Below, in pieces: positions 52,740 to 62,281 of a DNA stretch of 64,000 nucleotides. Origin of the DNA: Thiorhodococcus minor (GTDB lineage: Bacteria > Pseudomonadota > Gammaproteobacteria > Chromatiales > Chromatiaceae); NCBI RefSeq assembly GCF_010820565.1, contig NZ_JAAIJQ010000009.1:34860-98859 (forward strand), read 5' to 3'. Within the stretch, counting starts at the first letter, position 1, and each line of letters starts with the position of its first letter. Under the pieces are notes generated by a model. It was not told the DNA's origin. It did no database searches and worked only from the letters and a program-made list of their open reading frames with translations. Both the position numbers and the translations under genes were made by a program.

Positions 52740-53408
52740 TCATTCTGAATGGTTGGAGATACGAATACCCACGAGCGTCGCCACCAGGACGGCGATATAG
52801 AACTGGCCGGTGATGGCCTCGGCATAGACGAGAAAACGGGCGATGGGGGCGGTGGGGCCGATATCTCCGTATCCGAGCGTGGTCATGGACACGAAGCTGA
52901 AATAGACCAGATCCGGGAAGATTTCATGCCAGGGGCCAGGTGCGATCCCATAGAAGGCCTCTGGATTGCGCACCGCGACCAGCATGTAGAGCGTGGTCCA
53001 AATCAGCCCCAGGAGCAGGAAGATGCAGACGGCGCCGACGATCTTGTTGCCGTCGATGGGGCCGGTGAGCAGCACCTGTCGCGTGGCGACCCAGACCGTC
53101 AGCGCCAGATAGGCGAGCAGGATGACCAGCCAGAGGACATCCATGTGCGCCCAATTGAAGAAGAGCCCGGCCAGCATGACGACGAGAATTGCGGCGACCA
53201 GGCCGGCTCGCGTCATGTACCAATGCCGCTGGCTCTGGATGGTCCAGATGCCGAGCGCCAGGACCACGACGATTGCCGACTGAATCAGCGTCTGTCCGAG
53301 CCGGAAGCCGACCTCGTCTGCAACCGCGACGCCGAGGAGGAGCAGGACCAGCGCCCCCGTCAGGTAGCTGAAATTGTTCTCCTGGCTCAAGCGTCTCTTG
53401 CGGCCCAT
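52740..53408 (-). CDS. Two-TM pore ion channel (K+ channel-like)
   Basis: A 222-residue membrane protein with about five to six helices. The last two flank a pore loop with the potassium selectivity sequence TTLGYGDIGP in SFVSMTTLGYGD. There is no cytosolic RCK domain, so gating is not by that ligand-binding unit. The N-terminal four helices (LVLLLLGVAVADEVG onward) are an unrelated membrane region seen in small bacterial channels. Co-transcribed with the AI-2E transporter, which could hint at osmotic or ion balance work. Confidence 0.87.
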   Translation of the reverse strand: MGRKRRLSQENNFSYLTGALVLLLLGVAVADEVGFRLGQTLIQSAIVVVLALGIWTIQSQRHWYMTRAGLVAAILVVMLAGLFFNWAHMDVLWLVILLAYLALTVWVATRQVLLTGPIDGNKIVGAVCIFLLLGLIWTTLYMLVAVRNPEAFYGIAPGPWHEIFPDLVYFSFVSMTTLGYGDIGPTAPIARFLVYAEAITGQFYIAVLVATLVGIRISNHSE

Positions 53409-53555
53409 CTCATGCCTCGCTGCCCGGATCGTCTTGCACTGCCCTGATCCGGGCCATGGCTTCGTTCTTGGGGGGCGGCCTGGGCGGGAGTCGCTGCTTG
53501 TCCCGCTTAGGCGTTTTTCAGCGATCCGGCGCTGTCGGGCTCGATCGCCCTGGTC

Positions 53556-54752
53556 TCAGAAGCCGGGCAGGACCCGCAAGTAGAGGGTCTTGAGGTAGGC
53601 GGTCTCCGGGATCGCGGGATGGACGGGGTGATCCGGTCCCTGCTGACCGGCCTCGAGCAGCTGCAGGCTGCGGCCGGCGCGGCGCGCGGCCTGCTGCACG
53701 GTGCGCAGGAAGGCGTCGCGCCCCATGTGGAAGGAGCAGGACGAGGTGACGAGCAGGCCGCCGGGCTCGAGCACTTCCATGCCGAGGCGGTTGAGTCGCT
53801 GATAGGCCTGTGTCCCGTCCTTTTCGTCCTTGCGGCGCTTGATGAAGGCGGGCGGGTCCAAGATCAGGGTGTCGAAGCGTCGCCCTTCGTCGCGCAGGCC
53901 TCGCAGCACCTCGAAGGCATCGCCTTGCATCCCCTGCACCCGATCCTCCAGCGCGTTTCGCGCCGCGTTTTCCGCAACCCGCTCCAGTGCGGGGCTGGAG
54001 ACGTCGACGCAGGTGACTTCCTTGGCCCCCAAGGCGGCGGCCCGCAGTCCCCAGGCCCCGATGTAGCTGCAGACATCCAGCACGCGCTCGCCAACCCCAT
54101 AGCGGGCGAGTCGGCCGCGATTCTCGGCCTGGTCGAAGAACCAGCCCGTCTTCTGTCCGGTGAGCGGCGAGACGACGATCTCCAGTCCGTGCTCGTTGAT
54201 CGTTACGCTGTCCGCGGGCTCGCCGAGAATGCGCTCGACGCCTTGCTCCAGGCCCTCGAGCTCGCGCACCGCGGTGTCGTTGCGCAGGACGATGGTCTTG
54301 GGCCGCAGGACCTGCTCCAGGGCGGCCAGGATCTCGGCGCGCTCGCGCTCCATGCCGGCCGTCGTGATCTGAACGGCGAGCAGATCGCCATAGCGGTCCA
54401 CGATGAGTCCGGGCAGACCGTCGCTCTCGCCGAATACCAGCCGGTAGAACGGCTGGTCATAGAGGCGCTCGCGCAGGCTCAGGGCGTCGTGGATGCGCTT
54501 GACCCAGAGGGCCGGGCTGAGCGGCTGATTCGGGTCGCGGCTGACGATGCGCGCGCAGAGCAGGGCGCGCGGGTTCACATAGCCGTGCCCGATCCAGCGC
54601 TCCTGGCGGCTCAGTATCGCGACGGGCTGGCCTGGCTCCAGGGGTTTCAATGGGGTCGCCTGGGTGTCGACCTCGTTGCTGTAAATCCAGCAATGGCCGG
54701 CGAGCAGGCGGCGCTCCTGGTCTTTGCGCAGGATGAGTGGCTGAGTCGTCAT
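53556..54752 (-). CDS. rlmI: 23S rRNA m5C1962 methyltransferase RlmI
   Basis: A 398-residue SAM-dependent enzyme that methylates C1962 of 23S rRNA. It starts with a PUA domain (LRKDQERRLLAGHCWIYSNEV), followed by an intermediate beta domain with FGESDGLPGLIVDRYGD, and the Rossmann methyltransferase with VLDVCSYIGAWGLRAAALGA, LDPPAFIKRRKDEKDG and the catalytic Cys in TSSCSFHMG. Length equals E. coli RlmI (396). I use ATG 54752; the frame upstream adds 21 unrelated residues. It is divergently arranged with the YyaL-like gene. Confidence 0.94.
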   Translation of the reverse strand: MTTQPLILRKDQERRLLAGHCWIYSNEVDTQATPLKPLEPGQPVAILSRQERWIGHGYVNPRALLCARIVSRDPNQPLSPALWVKRIHDALSLRERLYDQPFYRLVFGESDGLPGLIVDRYGDLLAVQITTAGMERERAEILAALEQVLRPKTIVLRNDTAVRELEGLEQGVERILGEPADSVTINEHGLEIVVSPLTGQKTGWFFDQAENRGRLARYGVGERVLDVCSYIGAWGLRAAALGAKEVTCVDVSSPALERVAENAARNALEDRVQGMQGDAFEVLRGLRDEGRRFDTLILDPPAFIKRRKDEKDGTQAYQRLNRLGMEVLEPGGLLVTSSCSFHMGRDAFLRTVQQAARRAGRSLQLLEAGQQGPDHPVHPAIPETAYLKTLYLRVLPGF

Positions 54753-54940
54753 GGTGATCTTCGCGTTGGGCTCATGTCGTGCGGTTGGCAGCGGGCGGCC
54801 CCGCTGAGCGAGCAAGACTATCAGAAGGCGCGCCTCTTCGCGGCGCCGTGGAAAGCGAGGCGGGCGGCACCCACTGTCGCAGTCAATACCGCAGCTCGAT
54901 CGGCGATGCGGTCTTCAGTCAGTTTGCGCCAGGAGCCGCC

Positions 54941-57016
54941 ATGTCCAGCACCATCCCGCGAATGCCCCCCCAAGAGGCCGCTCAGGCCAACCGGCTGGCC
55001 GGCAGCACCAGCCCCTATCTCTTGCAGCATGCGCACAATCCTGTCGACTGGTGGCCCTGGTGTGAAGAGGCGCTTGCCAGGGCGCGCGAGCAAGACAGGC
55101 CCATCCTGCTCTCCATTGGCTACTCGGCCTGCCACTGGTGCCATGTGATGGCGCACGAATCCTTCGAGGATGCGGCGACCGCCGAGCTGATGAGCCGGCT
55201 CTTCGTCAACATTAAGGTGGATCGCGAAGAGCGCCCGGATCTGGACCGCATCTATCAACTGGCGCATCAGCTCCTGACGCAGCGCTCAGGCGGCTGGCCG
55301 CTGACGGTCTTCCTGACGCCGGACGATCACAAGCCCTTCTTCGCCGGCACCTATTTCCCGCGCAAGCCGCGCCATGGTCTGCCGTCCTTCGCCCAGGTCC
55401 TGACCGGCGTCGAGAGTGCCTATCGCGAGCAGCGCGATGCGATCCGGGCGCAGAATGCCAGCCTCATGGATGCCCTGCAGCAGCTCGAGCCGGCTAGCGG
55501 AGATGCCGTGCCGGATGCCGAGCCGATCGATCGGGCCTGTGCGCAGCTTGCCGACAGCTTCGACGCCCAGCATGGCGGCTTCGGGAGTGCGCCCAAGTTT
55601 CCTCACCCGACCAGCCTGGAGCTGCTGATGCGGCGACCTGAGGCCGATGTCGGTGATGCGGGCCGCTCACCCGTCGAAATGGCGACCTTCACCCTGGAGC
55701 ACATGATCCGCGGCGGTCTCATGGATCAGCTCGGCGGCGGCTTCTGCCGCTACTCGGTCGACGCGCAATGGATGATCCCGCACTTCGAGAAGATGCTCTA
55801 CGACAATGGCCCCTTGCTCGGCCTCTGCTGCGATGCCTATTGCGCGACCGAGTCGGCCGTCTTTCGCGACGCGGCCTTGGCGACCGCCGACTGGGTCATG
55901 CGCGAGATGCAGGGTCCCGAGGGCGGCTACTTCTCGACCCTGGATGCCGACAGCGAGGGTCACGAAGGACGCTTCTACGTCTGGGATCGAGACCAGGTGA
56001 AGGTGCTGCTCAGCCCGGCGGAGTATGCCCCCTTTGCCGCCGTCTATGGCTTGGATCGGCCGCCGAACTTCGAGGGACGCTGGCATCTGCACGGCTATCG
56101 CACCCCAGAGGCCGTCGCGCGGGAGCAGGGCGCGACGCTCGAGCAGACGCAGGCCCTGCTGGCGAGCGCCCGCGCCGCGCTCTTTTCCGAGCGTGAGCGG
56201 CGCGTGCGTCCGGGGCGGGACGACAAGGTGCTGGTCTCCTGGAATGCGCTCATGATCAAGGGCATGGCGCGCGCCGCCAGGGTCTTGGATCGGGCGGACT
56301 CTCTGGAATCGGCCGAAGCCTCCCTGCACTTCATCCGCAAGACTCTCTGGCGCGACGGCAGGCTGCTGGCGACCTATCGGGACGGGCGCGCCCATCTGAG
56401 CGCCTATCTCGACGACTACGCCGATCTCATGGATGCCTTGATCGAGCTGCTGCAGGTGCGCTGGTCGAGCGCGGATCTGAGCTTCGCCATCCAGCTCGCC
56501 GAGGTCCTGCTCGATGACTTTCACGACGCCGAGCACGGCGGCTTTTGGCTCACGGGCCGCTCGCACGAGCCACTGATCCACAGGCCCAAGCCCCTGACGG
56601 ACGACTCCATGCCCGCCGGCAACGGGGTCGCCGCGCAGGCGCTGCAGCGGCTGGGCCATCTCATTGGCGAGCCGCGCTATCTCGATGCCGCCGCGGGCAC
56701 GCTCAAGCTCGCCGCGGCGTCGATGCGGCACATGCCTTACGCCCATGCGGCCATGCTCATCGCGCTGGACGAGCACATCGAGCCGGTGGAGACGATCGTC
56801 ATCCGTGCCGCGGACGATCGGCTGGCGACCTGGCAGCTTGAGCTTCAGAAGGGCTATCGACCCCGCCGGCTGGTGTTTGGCATTCCGTCATCCGAGACGG
56901 CGCTTCCAGGGACGCTGGGGGCGATGACGGCGGGCGAGCGGCCCCGCATATACCGCTGTCGCGGCACCAGCTGCGAGCCGCCGGTAGATTCGCCGGCGGC
57001 GCTCTTGCAGGCGTGA
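54941..57016 (+). CDS. Thioredoxin-domain/six-hairpin protein, YyaL family
   Basis: A 691-residue DUF255 protein (bacterial relatives of human SPATA20). The N-terminal thioredoxin-like domain has [25 protein letters not shown] and the CxxC in [14 protein letters not shown]. Residues 200-690 form an alpha/alpha barrel resembling cellobiose 2-epimerase, with [25 protein letters not shown] as the most conserved stretch. Function is unproved; roles in redox control or sugar chemistry have been suggested. ATG 54941 with AGGAG upstream decides the start. The C-terminal [16 protein letters not shown] contains a Cys pair typical for the family. Confidence 0.9.
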   Translation: MSSTIPRMPPQEAAQANRLAGSTSPYLLQHAHNPVDWWPWCEEALARAREQDRPILLSIGYSACHWCHVMAHESFEDAATAELMSRLFVNIKVDREERPDLDRIYQLAHQLLTQRSGGWPLTVFLTPDDHKPFFAGTYFPRKPRHGLPSFAQVLTGVESAYREQRDAIRAQNASLMDALQQLEPASGDAVPDAEPIDRACAQLADSFDAQHGGFGSAPKFPHPTSLELLMRRPEADVGDAGRSPVEMATFTLEHMIRGGLMDQLGGGFCRYSVDAQWMIPHFEKMLYDNGPLLGLCCDAYCATESAVFRDAALATADWVMREMQGPEGGYFSTLDADSEGHEGRFYVWDRDQVKVLLSPAEYAPFAAVYGLDRPPNFEGRWHLHGYRTPEAVAREQGATLEQTQALLASARAALFSERERRVRPGRDDKVLVSWNALMIKGMARAARVLDRADSLESAEASLHFIRKTLWRDGRLLATYRDGRAHLSAYLDDYADLMDALIELLQVRWSSADLSFAIQLAEVLLDDFHDAEHGGFWLTGRSHEPLIHRPKPLTDDSMPAGNGVAAQALQRLGHLIGEPRYLDAAAGTLKLAAASMRHMPYAHAAMLIALDEHIEPVETIVIRAADDRLATWQLELQKGYRPRRLVFGIPSSETALPGTLGAMTAGERPRIYRCRGTSCEPPVDSPAALLQA

Positions 57017-57071
57017 GGCTCCCATCTGGTGGGCATTGGGGGCTGGGCTGGCTTCTTACGCGGAGCGCGTT

Positions 57072-57125
57072 GCCCGCAAGCGGGCTCCTACGGCCGCGCG
57101 CTTGCGTAGGGGCCCGCTTGCGGGC
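57072..57125. repeat. GCCCGCAAGCGGGC REP-like inverted repeat
   Basis: GCCCGCAAGCGGGC (57072-57085) and GCCCGCTTGCGGGC (57112-57125) are complements, and between them CCTACG and CGTAGG add six more pairs around a 12-nt loop. Each 14-mer is also a self-palindrome apart from its centre. An isolated copy is at 42225-42238. It lies between convergent genes and may act as a 3'-end stabiliser. Confidence 0.65.
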
Positions 57126-57182
57126 GACTCGGCCGTTCTCCGGTCGTTGCCGTTTACGCGGGGGCAACGGCTGGACGGTTTC

Positions 57183-57674
57183 TCAATAGAGCCAAGGCGC
57201 GAACTTCTTGACCCGCCGGGCATAGTCCACATACTCCGGGTGCCGCTCGGTCAGCCAAGCCTCTTCCTTGCCGGATTTGTAGTCGAAGAAGAAGAAGCCG
57301 ACGATCAGGATCGCGAGGTGCGTCAGGCTCAGGGTGAAGAGGGTCCAGCCGAGCGCCGCGAACAGCTGGCTGCTGTACAACGGGTGCCGGACCCAGGCAT
57401 AGACGCCATGCTGCACCAGCTGGCTGTGGTCGACCGGGTAGGGCAGTGGGGTCAGATACTCGCGGATATGGACGGATCCCAGGCCGCCCATGATCAGGGC
57501 GACGATGCCGAAGAGCGCGAGCGCGCCCCAGCGCAGGGGCTCCAGCGCGTCCATCAGCCCTTGGGTCGCCAGAGGATTCCAGCGCGGCGCGAAGATGAAG
57601 GCGAAGAAGAGCACGAACTGCAGCGCGACGAGATACTCGCCGCGATGGCCGCGGAGAAAGTGAAGGGATGGCAT
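57183..57674 (-). CDS. Isoprenylcysteine methyltransferase-like membrane protein
   Basis: A 163-residue integral membrane protein with four to five helices. The C-terminal half has the ICMT/PEMT motif: VQHGVYAWVRHPLYSSQLFAALGW, then KEEAWLTERHPEYVDYARRVKKFAPWLY, where the RHP and E-x2-L-x-x-x-xPEY pattern binds S-adenosylmethionine. Bacterial homologues methylate unknown lipids or proteins. It faces the YyaL-like gene tail to tail, with a REP-like repeat between them. Confidence 0.82.
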   Translation of the reverse strand: MPSLHFLRGHRGEYLVALQFVLFFAFIFAPRWNPLATQGLMDALEPLRWGALALFGIVALIMGGLGSVHIREYLTPLPYPVDHSQLVQHGVYAWVRHPLYSSQLFAALGWTLFTLSLTHLAILIVGFFFFDYKSGKEEAWLTERHPEYVDYARRVKKFAPWLY

Positions 57675-58013
57675 GGGCAGCTCCTTGAGCGCGTTTGAAT
57701 GGAAGATGGAGTCGCTTTCGGGTGTCTCGCCCCGATCGCGGTGATTGGCCGAATGGGGCTTGCTGATCTCGGGCTTTGATCTAGGGTGTCGCCTGGGCTA
57801 GCCGAAGCGATGTCGTGATGCTTGGCGAATCACGCGGTGTTTTCCCGACGCCTTTCCCCTCTTTGTGCATTCCTGGGTCAGGATGCGCCTGGTCCAGGGC
57901 GCGGGCATGGCTCAGACCACGCCAAGGCTCGCGAATTCCGCAAGGTGCCCGGGCGGGTCATTTTCGATACACTCCAGCGTTTTTGCGCAGACGGCTCGAC
58001 TCAGCTCCCAAGC
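57675..58013. other. Upstream region of the tol-pal operon, no gene
   Basis: These 339 bp separate the divergent methyltransferase-like gene and ybgC. Both promoters should be here. I see A+T-rich words (CATTTTCGATACACT near 57960) that could be a -10 area for the tol operon but no full promoter I would defend. Frames in this gap show no protein-like sequence. Confidence 0.4.
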
Positions 58014-58475
58014 ATGTCATCTTCAGCGGATTCGCCCAATACGACCTTCGACTGGCCAGTGCGTGTGTACTACGAGGACACGGACGCCGCCGGCGTCGTC
58101 TACTACGCCAATTATCTGCGCTTCATGGAGCGCGGTCGCACCGAGTGGCTGCGCGCCCTGGGCTATGAGCAGGACGAGCTGCGCGAGCGCGAGGGGATTC
58201 TCTTTGTGGTGCGCAGCGTCAGCCTCGACTATCTGGCCTCGGCCAGGTTCAACGATCGCCTGACCGTGACGTCGAGCGTCCCTCACCATGGGGGCGCCAG
58301 TCTGGAGTTCGAGCAGCGCATCATCCGCGATGCGGATCAAACCTGCTGCTGCCGGGGGCGCGTCAAGGTCGCCAGCCTGGATGCCGCCACCATGCGCCCC
58401 AAGCGCATGCCCGCCCACCTGCTTTCCGGAATTCTCTCAGGTCTCGCGCATCAAGCGCAGGCGTCCATGGAGTAA
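58014..58475 (+). CDS. ybgC: Tol-Pal-associated acyl-CoA thioesterase
   Basis: A 153-residue hot-dog-fold thioesterase of the YbgC/4HBT family. The catalytic motif is VRVYYEDTDAAGVVYYANYLRFMERGRTEW, containing the Asp (YEDTD) and the Tyr/Phe positions expected. It hydrolyses short or long acyl-CoAs and may link lipid synthesis to the Tol system. ATG 58014 is the start that gives the normal length. It is the first gene of the complete tol-pal operon, 6 bp before tolQ. Confidence 0.94.
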   Translation: MSSSADSPNTTFDWPVRVYYEDTDAAGVVYYANYLRFMERGRTEWLRALGYEQDELREREGILFVVRSVSLDYLASARFNDRLTVTSSVPHHGGASLEFEQRIIRDADQTCCCRGRVKVASLDAATMRPKRMPAHLLSGILSGLAHQAQASME

Positions 58476-58481
58476 CCTGCA

Positions 58482-59156
58482 ATGAGTACCGATCTGTCGT
58501 TGCTGAGCCTGGTGCTCAATGCCAGCTTCGTCGTCCAGCTGGTGCTGGTGGTCCTGCTGCTGGCGTCCGTCATCTCTTGGACCATGATCCTCGATCGCGG
58601 CCGCGTGCTGGGCCAAGCCCGCAGGCTGGCCAACAAGTTCGAGGAGCGCTTCTGGTCCGGTGGCGACCTCAGCGCCCTCTACAAGGAGCTGGGCGAGGAG
58701 GGCAAGGGGACGCACGGCCTGGCGTCGATCTTCCGGGCCGGCTTCAAGGAGTTCGTGCGGCTGCGCAAGACCGAGGGCAACGACATGATGGCGATCCTGC
58801 AAGGCGCCGAGCGCTCCATGCGGGTCGCCATGAGCCGCGAGGTCGATCGGCTGGAGACCAATCTGGCCTTCCTCGCCACGGTCGGCTCGACCAGCCCCTA
58901 CGTCGGGCTCTTCGGCACCGTCTGGGGCATCATGCAGGCCTTTCATGCACTCGGAAACGTCGAGCAGGCGACGCTTGCGCTGGTGGCGCCAGGCATCTCG
59001 GAGGCGCTGGTCGCCACCGCCGTCGGCCTCTTCGCCGCCATCCCGGCGGTCATCGCCTACAACCGCTATTCGAATCAGGTCGAGCGTCTGAACAACAGGT
59101 ACGAAGAGTTCGTCGAAGAGTTCTCGACCCTGCTCCAGCGTCAAGGCCGTAGCTGA
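58482..59156 (+). CDS. tolQ: TolQ, proton-motive-force motor stator
   Basis: A 224-residue inner-membrane protein of the MotA/TolQ/ExbB family that, with TolR, turns the proton gradient into work on TolA. It has three helices: one near residue 15-40 and two in the C-terminal region (AFLATVGSTSPYVGLFGTVWGIMQAFHAL and PGISEALVATAVGLFAAIPAVIAYNRY). The polar residues lining the proton path, Thr/Ser in these helices, are conserved. Standard length (E. coli 230). Confidence 0.96.
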   Translation: MSTDLSLLSLVLNASFVVQLVLVVLLLASVISWTMILDRGRVLGQARRLANKFEERFWSGGDLSALYKELGEEGKGTHGLASIFRAGFKEFVRLRKTEGNDMMAILQGAERSMRVAMSREVDRLETNLAFLATVGSTSPYVGLFGTVWGIMQAFHALGNVEQATLALVAPGISEALVATAVGLFAAIPAVIAYNRYSNQVERLNNRYEEFVEEFSTLLQRQGRS

Positions 59157-59176
59157 GCGATCCGGAGCCTCCCGCT

Positions 59177-59620
59177 ATGGTCAAGCATATGCGCAGCCGT
59201 AACCGCCGTCGCTTGATGGCGGAGATCAACGTGGTGCCTTACATCGATGTCATGTTGGTGCTGCTGGTCATCTTCATGGTCACTGCGCCGCTCATCACCA
59301 CGGGCGTCAAGGTCAATCTTCCGCAGGAGAAGGCGGGCGGCATCGCCAGCCCGACCACTGAGTCGGTCGTCATCACCGTCGATCAGTTCGGCGATTACTA
59401 CATCGACGTCGGCAAGGAGAAGAATCAGCCGGCGAGCGATCAGATCCTCTTCGAGCGTGTGCGCACGGTGCTCGAATATCGCCCGGAGACGCCCATCCTG
59501 GTTCGGGCCGACAATCGCGTCGACTACGGCCGGGTGGTGCGCGCCATGGTGATCGCGCAAACCGCCGGCGCGCCTGAGGTCGGACTCATCACTGTGCCGC
59601 CGGAGCCGCTCGAGCGCTAG
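59177..59620 (+). CDS. tolR: TolR, Tol motor rod subunit
   Basis: A 147-residue ExbD/TolR protein: a short cytoplasmic N-terminus, one helix with the essential proton-carrying Asp in VVPYIDVMLVLLVIFMVTAP, and a periplasmic domain with peptidoglycan-binding character. The family motif EINVVPYIDVMLVLL is intact. tolA starts 2 bp after its stop. Confidence 0.95.
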   Translation: MVKHMRSRNRRRLMAEINVVPYIDVMLVLLVIFMVTAPLITTGVKVNLPQEKAGGIASPTTESVVITVDQFGDYYIDVGKEKNQPASDQILFERVRTVLEYRPETPILVRADNRVDYGRVVRAMVIAQTAGAPEVGLITVPPEPLER

Positions 59621-59622
59621 CC

Positions 59623-60942
59623 ATGTGGGAGATCCTGCGCCGTAATCGGCGGGCCTTCTTCTGGTCGCTCACGCTGCATGTCCTCTTCGCGGTGCTCTTC
59701 TTCGTCGGCGTGGATTTGTCGCGTCCCGTGGTCGATGCGGGGGCGAAGGCCCGCGTGGTGAAGGCCAGCATCGTCTCGGATCGCTCCCTCGATGCCCTGA
59801 TGGCCGAGATTCGCTCCGAGACCGCGCAGCGGCCGGCGGATCAGGAGCCGGCGCCCGAGCCTGGCGCGGCGGAGCTGGAGGCCCAGCAGCGCGCGGCCGA
59901 GGAGGCCAAGCGCCAGGCGGAGCTGGCTGCGCAGCGCGAGGCTGAGGCGGCCGTCAAGCGCGAAGCAGAGCTGGCGGCGCAGCGTCAAGCCGAGGAGGCG
60001 GCCAAGCGTCAGGCCGAGGAGGCGGCCAAGCGTCAGGCCGAGCAGCAGGCGCAGCGTGAGGCCCGCGAGGCCGCCCGCCGCCGCGAGGAAGAGGCCCGCC
60101 GCCAGGCCGCCGAAGCAGCGCGGCTCCAGGCGGAGGCCGAGGCGAGGCGCCAGGCGGAAGCGCAGGCGCGCCGCCAGGCGGAGCAGGAGCGCCAGGCCCG
60201 AGAGGCACGCCAGGCCCGAGAGGCACGCCAGCGTGCCGAGGCCGAGCGGCTGCGCGCCGAGGAAGAGGCCCGTCGCCAAGCCGAGGAGCTCGCGCGCCGT
60301 CAGGCGGAGGAGCAGCGCCAGGCCGAGGAGGCCCGCGTCCGCGCCGAGGCCGAGCGCCGTCGCGCCGAAGAGGCCGCGCGGCAGATGGCCTCGGAGCGCG
60401 AGCGGCTGCGCCGTGAGGCCGAGCAGCGCGCCGCCGAGGAGCAGGCTAGGCTCGAGGCCGAGCGTCAGCGCCGTATCGCGGAAGAGGCCGAGCGCCTGGC
60501 CGCCGAGGAGCAGCGCCGGCTCGCCGAAGAGCTCGAGCAGAAGCGCCGCGAGCAGCAGGCGCGCGAGCGCGCCGCTCAAGAGCAGCGTCGTCAGGCGGCC
60601 GAGGAGGCCCGACGTGCGCGGGAGCAGGACCTGCTCTCGCAGCTCATGGCCGAGCAGGTCTCGCGCGAGGCCGAGCGCTACATCCCCGTCATCAAGGACC
60701 GTGTGCGGCAGTATTGGGCTCGGCCGCCGGGCGCCGACGGCAGCCTCAGCGCCGTGGTCTCGGTGCGGCTGACCCCAGGCGGTGACGTCGTCCCCAACAG
60801 CGTCCACATCGAGCGCAGCAGCGGTAACATCGCCTTTGACCAATCCGCCGTCAACGCTGTGTATAGTGCTTCACCCTTTCAGGTTCCATCACCGCCTGCT
60901 TTTGAGCGCTTCCGCGAATTCTCCTTCACCTTCACGCCTTAG
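59623..60942 (+). CDS. tolA: TolA, envelope-spanning protein with long helical rod
   Basis: A 439-residue inner-membrane anchored protein that connects the TolQR motor to TolB and Pal. Residues 13-33 are the transmembrane segment with the SHLS-like motor contact in FFWSLTLHVLFAVLFF. Residues 85-345 form a very long Ala/Glu/Arg/Gln coiled coil (repeats of RQAEEAAKRQAEE and related units). The C-terminal domain holds YIPVIKDRVRQYWARPPGADG and ends with AFERFREFSFTFTP. The rod here is rich in Arg instead of Lys, as suits the GC content. Slippage among the near-identical repeats could vary its length between strains. Confidence 0.95.
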   Translation: MWEILRRNRRAFFWSLTLHVLFAVLFFVGVDLSRPVVDAGAKARVVKASIVSDRSLDALMAEIRSETAQRPADQEPAPEPGAAELEAQQRAAEEAKRQAELAAQREAEAAVKREAELAAQRQAEEAAKRQAEEAAKRQAEQQAQREAREAARRREEEARRQAAEAARLQAEAEARRQAEAQARRQAEQERQAREARQAREARQRAEAERLRAEEEARRQAEELARRQAEEQRQAEEARVRAEAERRRAEEAARQMASERERLRREAEQRAAEEQARLEAERQRRIAEEAERLAAEEQRRLAEELEQKRREQQARERAAQEQRRQAAEEARRAREQDLLSQLMAEQVSREAERYIPVIKDRVRQYWARPPGADGSLSAVVSVRLTPGGDVVPNSVHIERSSGNIAFDQSAVNAVYSASPFQVPSPPAFERFREFSFTFTP

Positions 60943-60957
60943 CTAGGACCACGCATC

Positions 60958-62268
60958 ATGAGCCGAACGCCGCGCTTGCTGCGCCTCCTGCTTGTCGCTG
61001 CCTTGAGTCTCTCCGGGATTCACCTCGCGGTGGCAGCACCCCGTCTCAACATCCAGATCACCGGGGGTGTCGAGGCAGCCCAGCCGATCGCCGTCGTGCC
61101 CTTTGGGGTCTCCGAGGGGCTCATTCCTCCCGTGGATGTCGCTGCCATCGTCAGCGCCGACCTCGCGCGCACCGGCAAGTTCAGGCCGATGCCGACCCGC
61201 GACATGCTGGACATGCCCTCTCGGCATGAGGACGTGGATCTGCGGGATTGGAGTCTGCTGGGGGTGAACAACCTGGTCATCGGCCGGGTGGAGGCGGACA
61301 GCGTCGGCTTTCGGGTGAGCGTCAGTCTCTACGACGTCTTTCGCGGCAACGAGCTGACCAGCGAGACGCTCATCAGCACCAAGAACGGCATGCGCGCCAC
61401 GGCGCACCGCATCGCGGACCTCGTCTACGAAAAGCTCACCGGCCAGAAGGGCGTCGCCTCGACGCGCATCGCCTACATCACCTCGACCGGCAGCGGCGAC
61501 GGCCTTCGGGTGACCCTGCGGGTGGCGGACGCCGACGGCTACAACCCGCAGACCATCGTCTCCTCCGGCGAGCCCATCATGTCGCCGGCCTGGTCCCCGG
61601 ACGGGCGGCGCCTCGCCTACGTCTCCTTCGAGAACAAGCGGCCGGCCATCTATGTTCAGGAGCTGAGCTCCGGTCGCCGCGAGCTGGTCGCCAGCTATCC
61701 GGGCATCAATGGCTCGCCCGCCTTCTCGCCGGACGGTGTGCGGCTCGCCATGACGCTCTCGAAGGACGGCAACCCGGAGATCTATACGCTCAACATGCTG
61801 AGCCGCGAGCTGGTGCGCTTGACCGATCACTACGCGATCGACACCGAGCCCGCTTGGTCGCCCGACGGCCGCTCCATCATCTTTACCTCGGACCGCGGCG
61901 GCAGCCCGCAGATCTACCGGATGTCGGCCTCGGGCGGCGCTGCGCAGCGCATCAGCATCGACGGCGACTACAATGGCCGGGCGTCCTACGCGCCGGACGG
62001 GAGCTCCGTCGCCATGGTCACGCGCATCAACGGGTCCTTCCGCATCGCCGTGCTCGACACCCAGCGCGGCATCACGCGGCTGCTGAGCAGCGGCAATCTG
62101 GATGAGTCGCCAAGTTTCGCGCCCAACGGCAGCATGGTAATTTACGCCACCATTCACGGGGGGCGCGGCGTCCTGGCCGCAGCCTCCGTCGAGGGCGGTG
62201 GCGGCCAGCGGCTTTCACAGGACTCGGGCCAGGTTCGCGAGCCCGCCTGGTCCCCCTTCATGCGCTAA
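60958..62268 (+). CDS. tolB: TolB, periplasmic beta-propeller
   Basis: A 436-residue periplasmic protein with a signal peptide (LLRLLLVAALSLSGIHLAVA), an N-terminal alpha/beta domain and a six-bladed WD40-like propeller whose blades repeat the WSPDGRRLAYVSF pattern (WSPDGRSIIFTSDRGGSPQIY and so on). It binds Pal through the propeller and TolA through the N-terminus. Standard length (E. coli 430). Pal follows 13 bp on. Confidence 0.96.
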   Translation: MSRTPRLLRLLLVAALSLSGIHLAVAAPRLNIQITGGVEAAQPIAVVPFGVSEGLIPPVDVAAIVSADLARTGKFRPMPTRDMLDMPSRHEDVDLRDWSLLGVNNLVIGRVEADSVGFRVSVSLYDVFRGNELTSETLISTKNGMRATAHRIADLVYEKLTGQKGVASTRIAYITSTGSGDGLRVTLRVADADGYNPQTIVSSGEPIMSPAWSPDGRRLAYVSFENKRPAIYVQELSSGRRELVASYPGINGSPAFSPDGVRLAMTLSKDGNPEIYTLNMLSRELVRLTDHYAIDTEPAWSPDGRSIIFTSDRGGSPQIYRMSASGGAAQRISIDGDYNGRASYAPDGSSVAMVTRINGSFRIAVLDTQRGITRLLSSGNLDESPSFAPNGSMVIYATIHGGRGVLAAASVEGGGGQRLSQDSGQVREPAWSPFMR

Positions 62269-62281
62269 GGAGCCCAGCGTC

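Noticed and set aside
59870..60640. Minisatellite inside tolA
   Set aside because: The repetition is the normal coding of the TolA helical rod, not an independent repeat element.
59617..60843. Leu/Gly-rich 408-codon frame opposite tolA that looks like a membrane protein
   Set aside because: It is the complement of the TolA Ala/Glu/Arg repeat, so its apparent hydrophobic repeats are an artefact.
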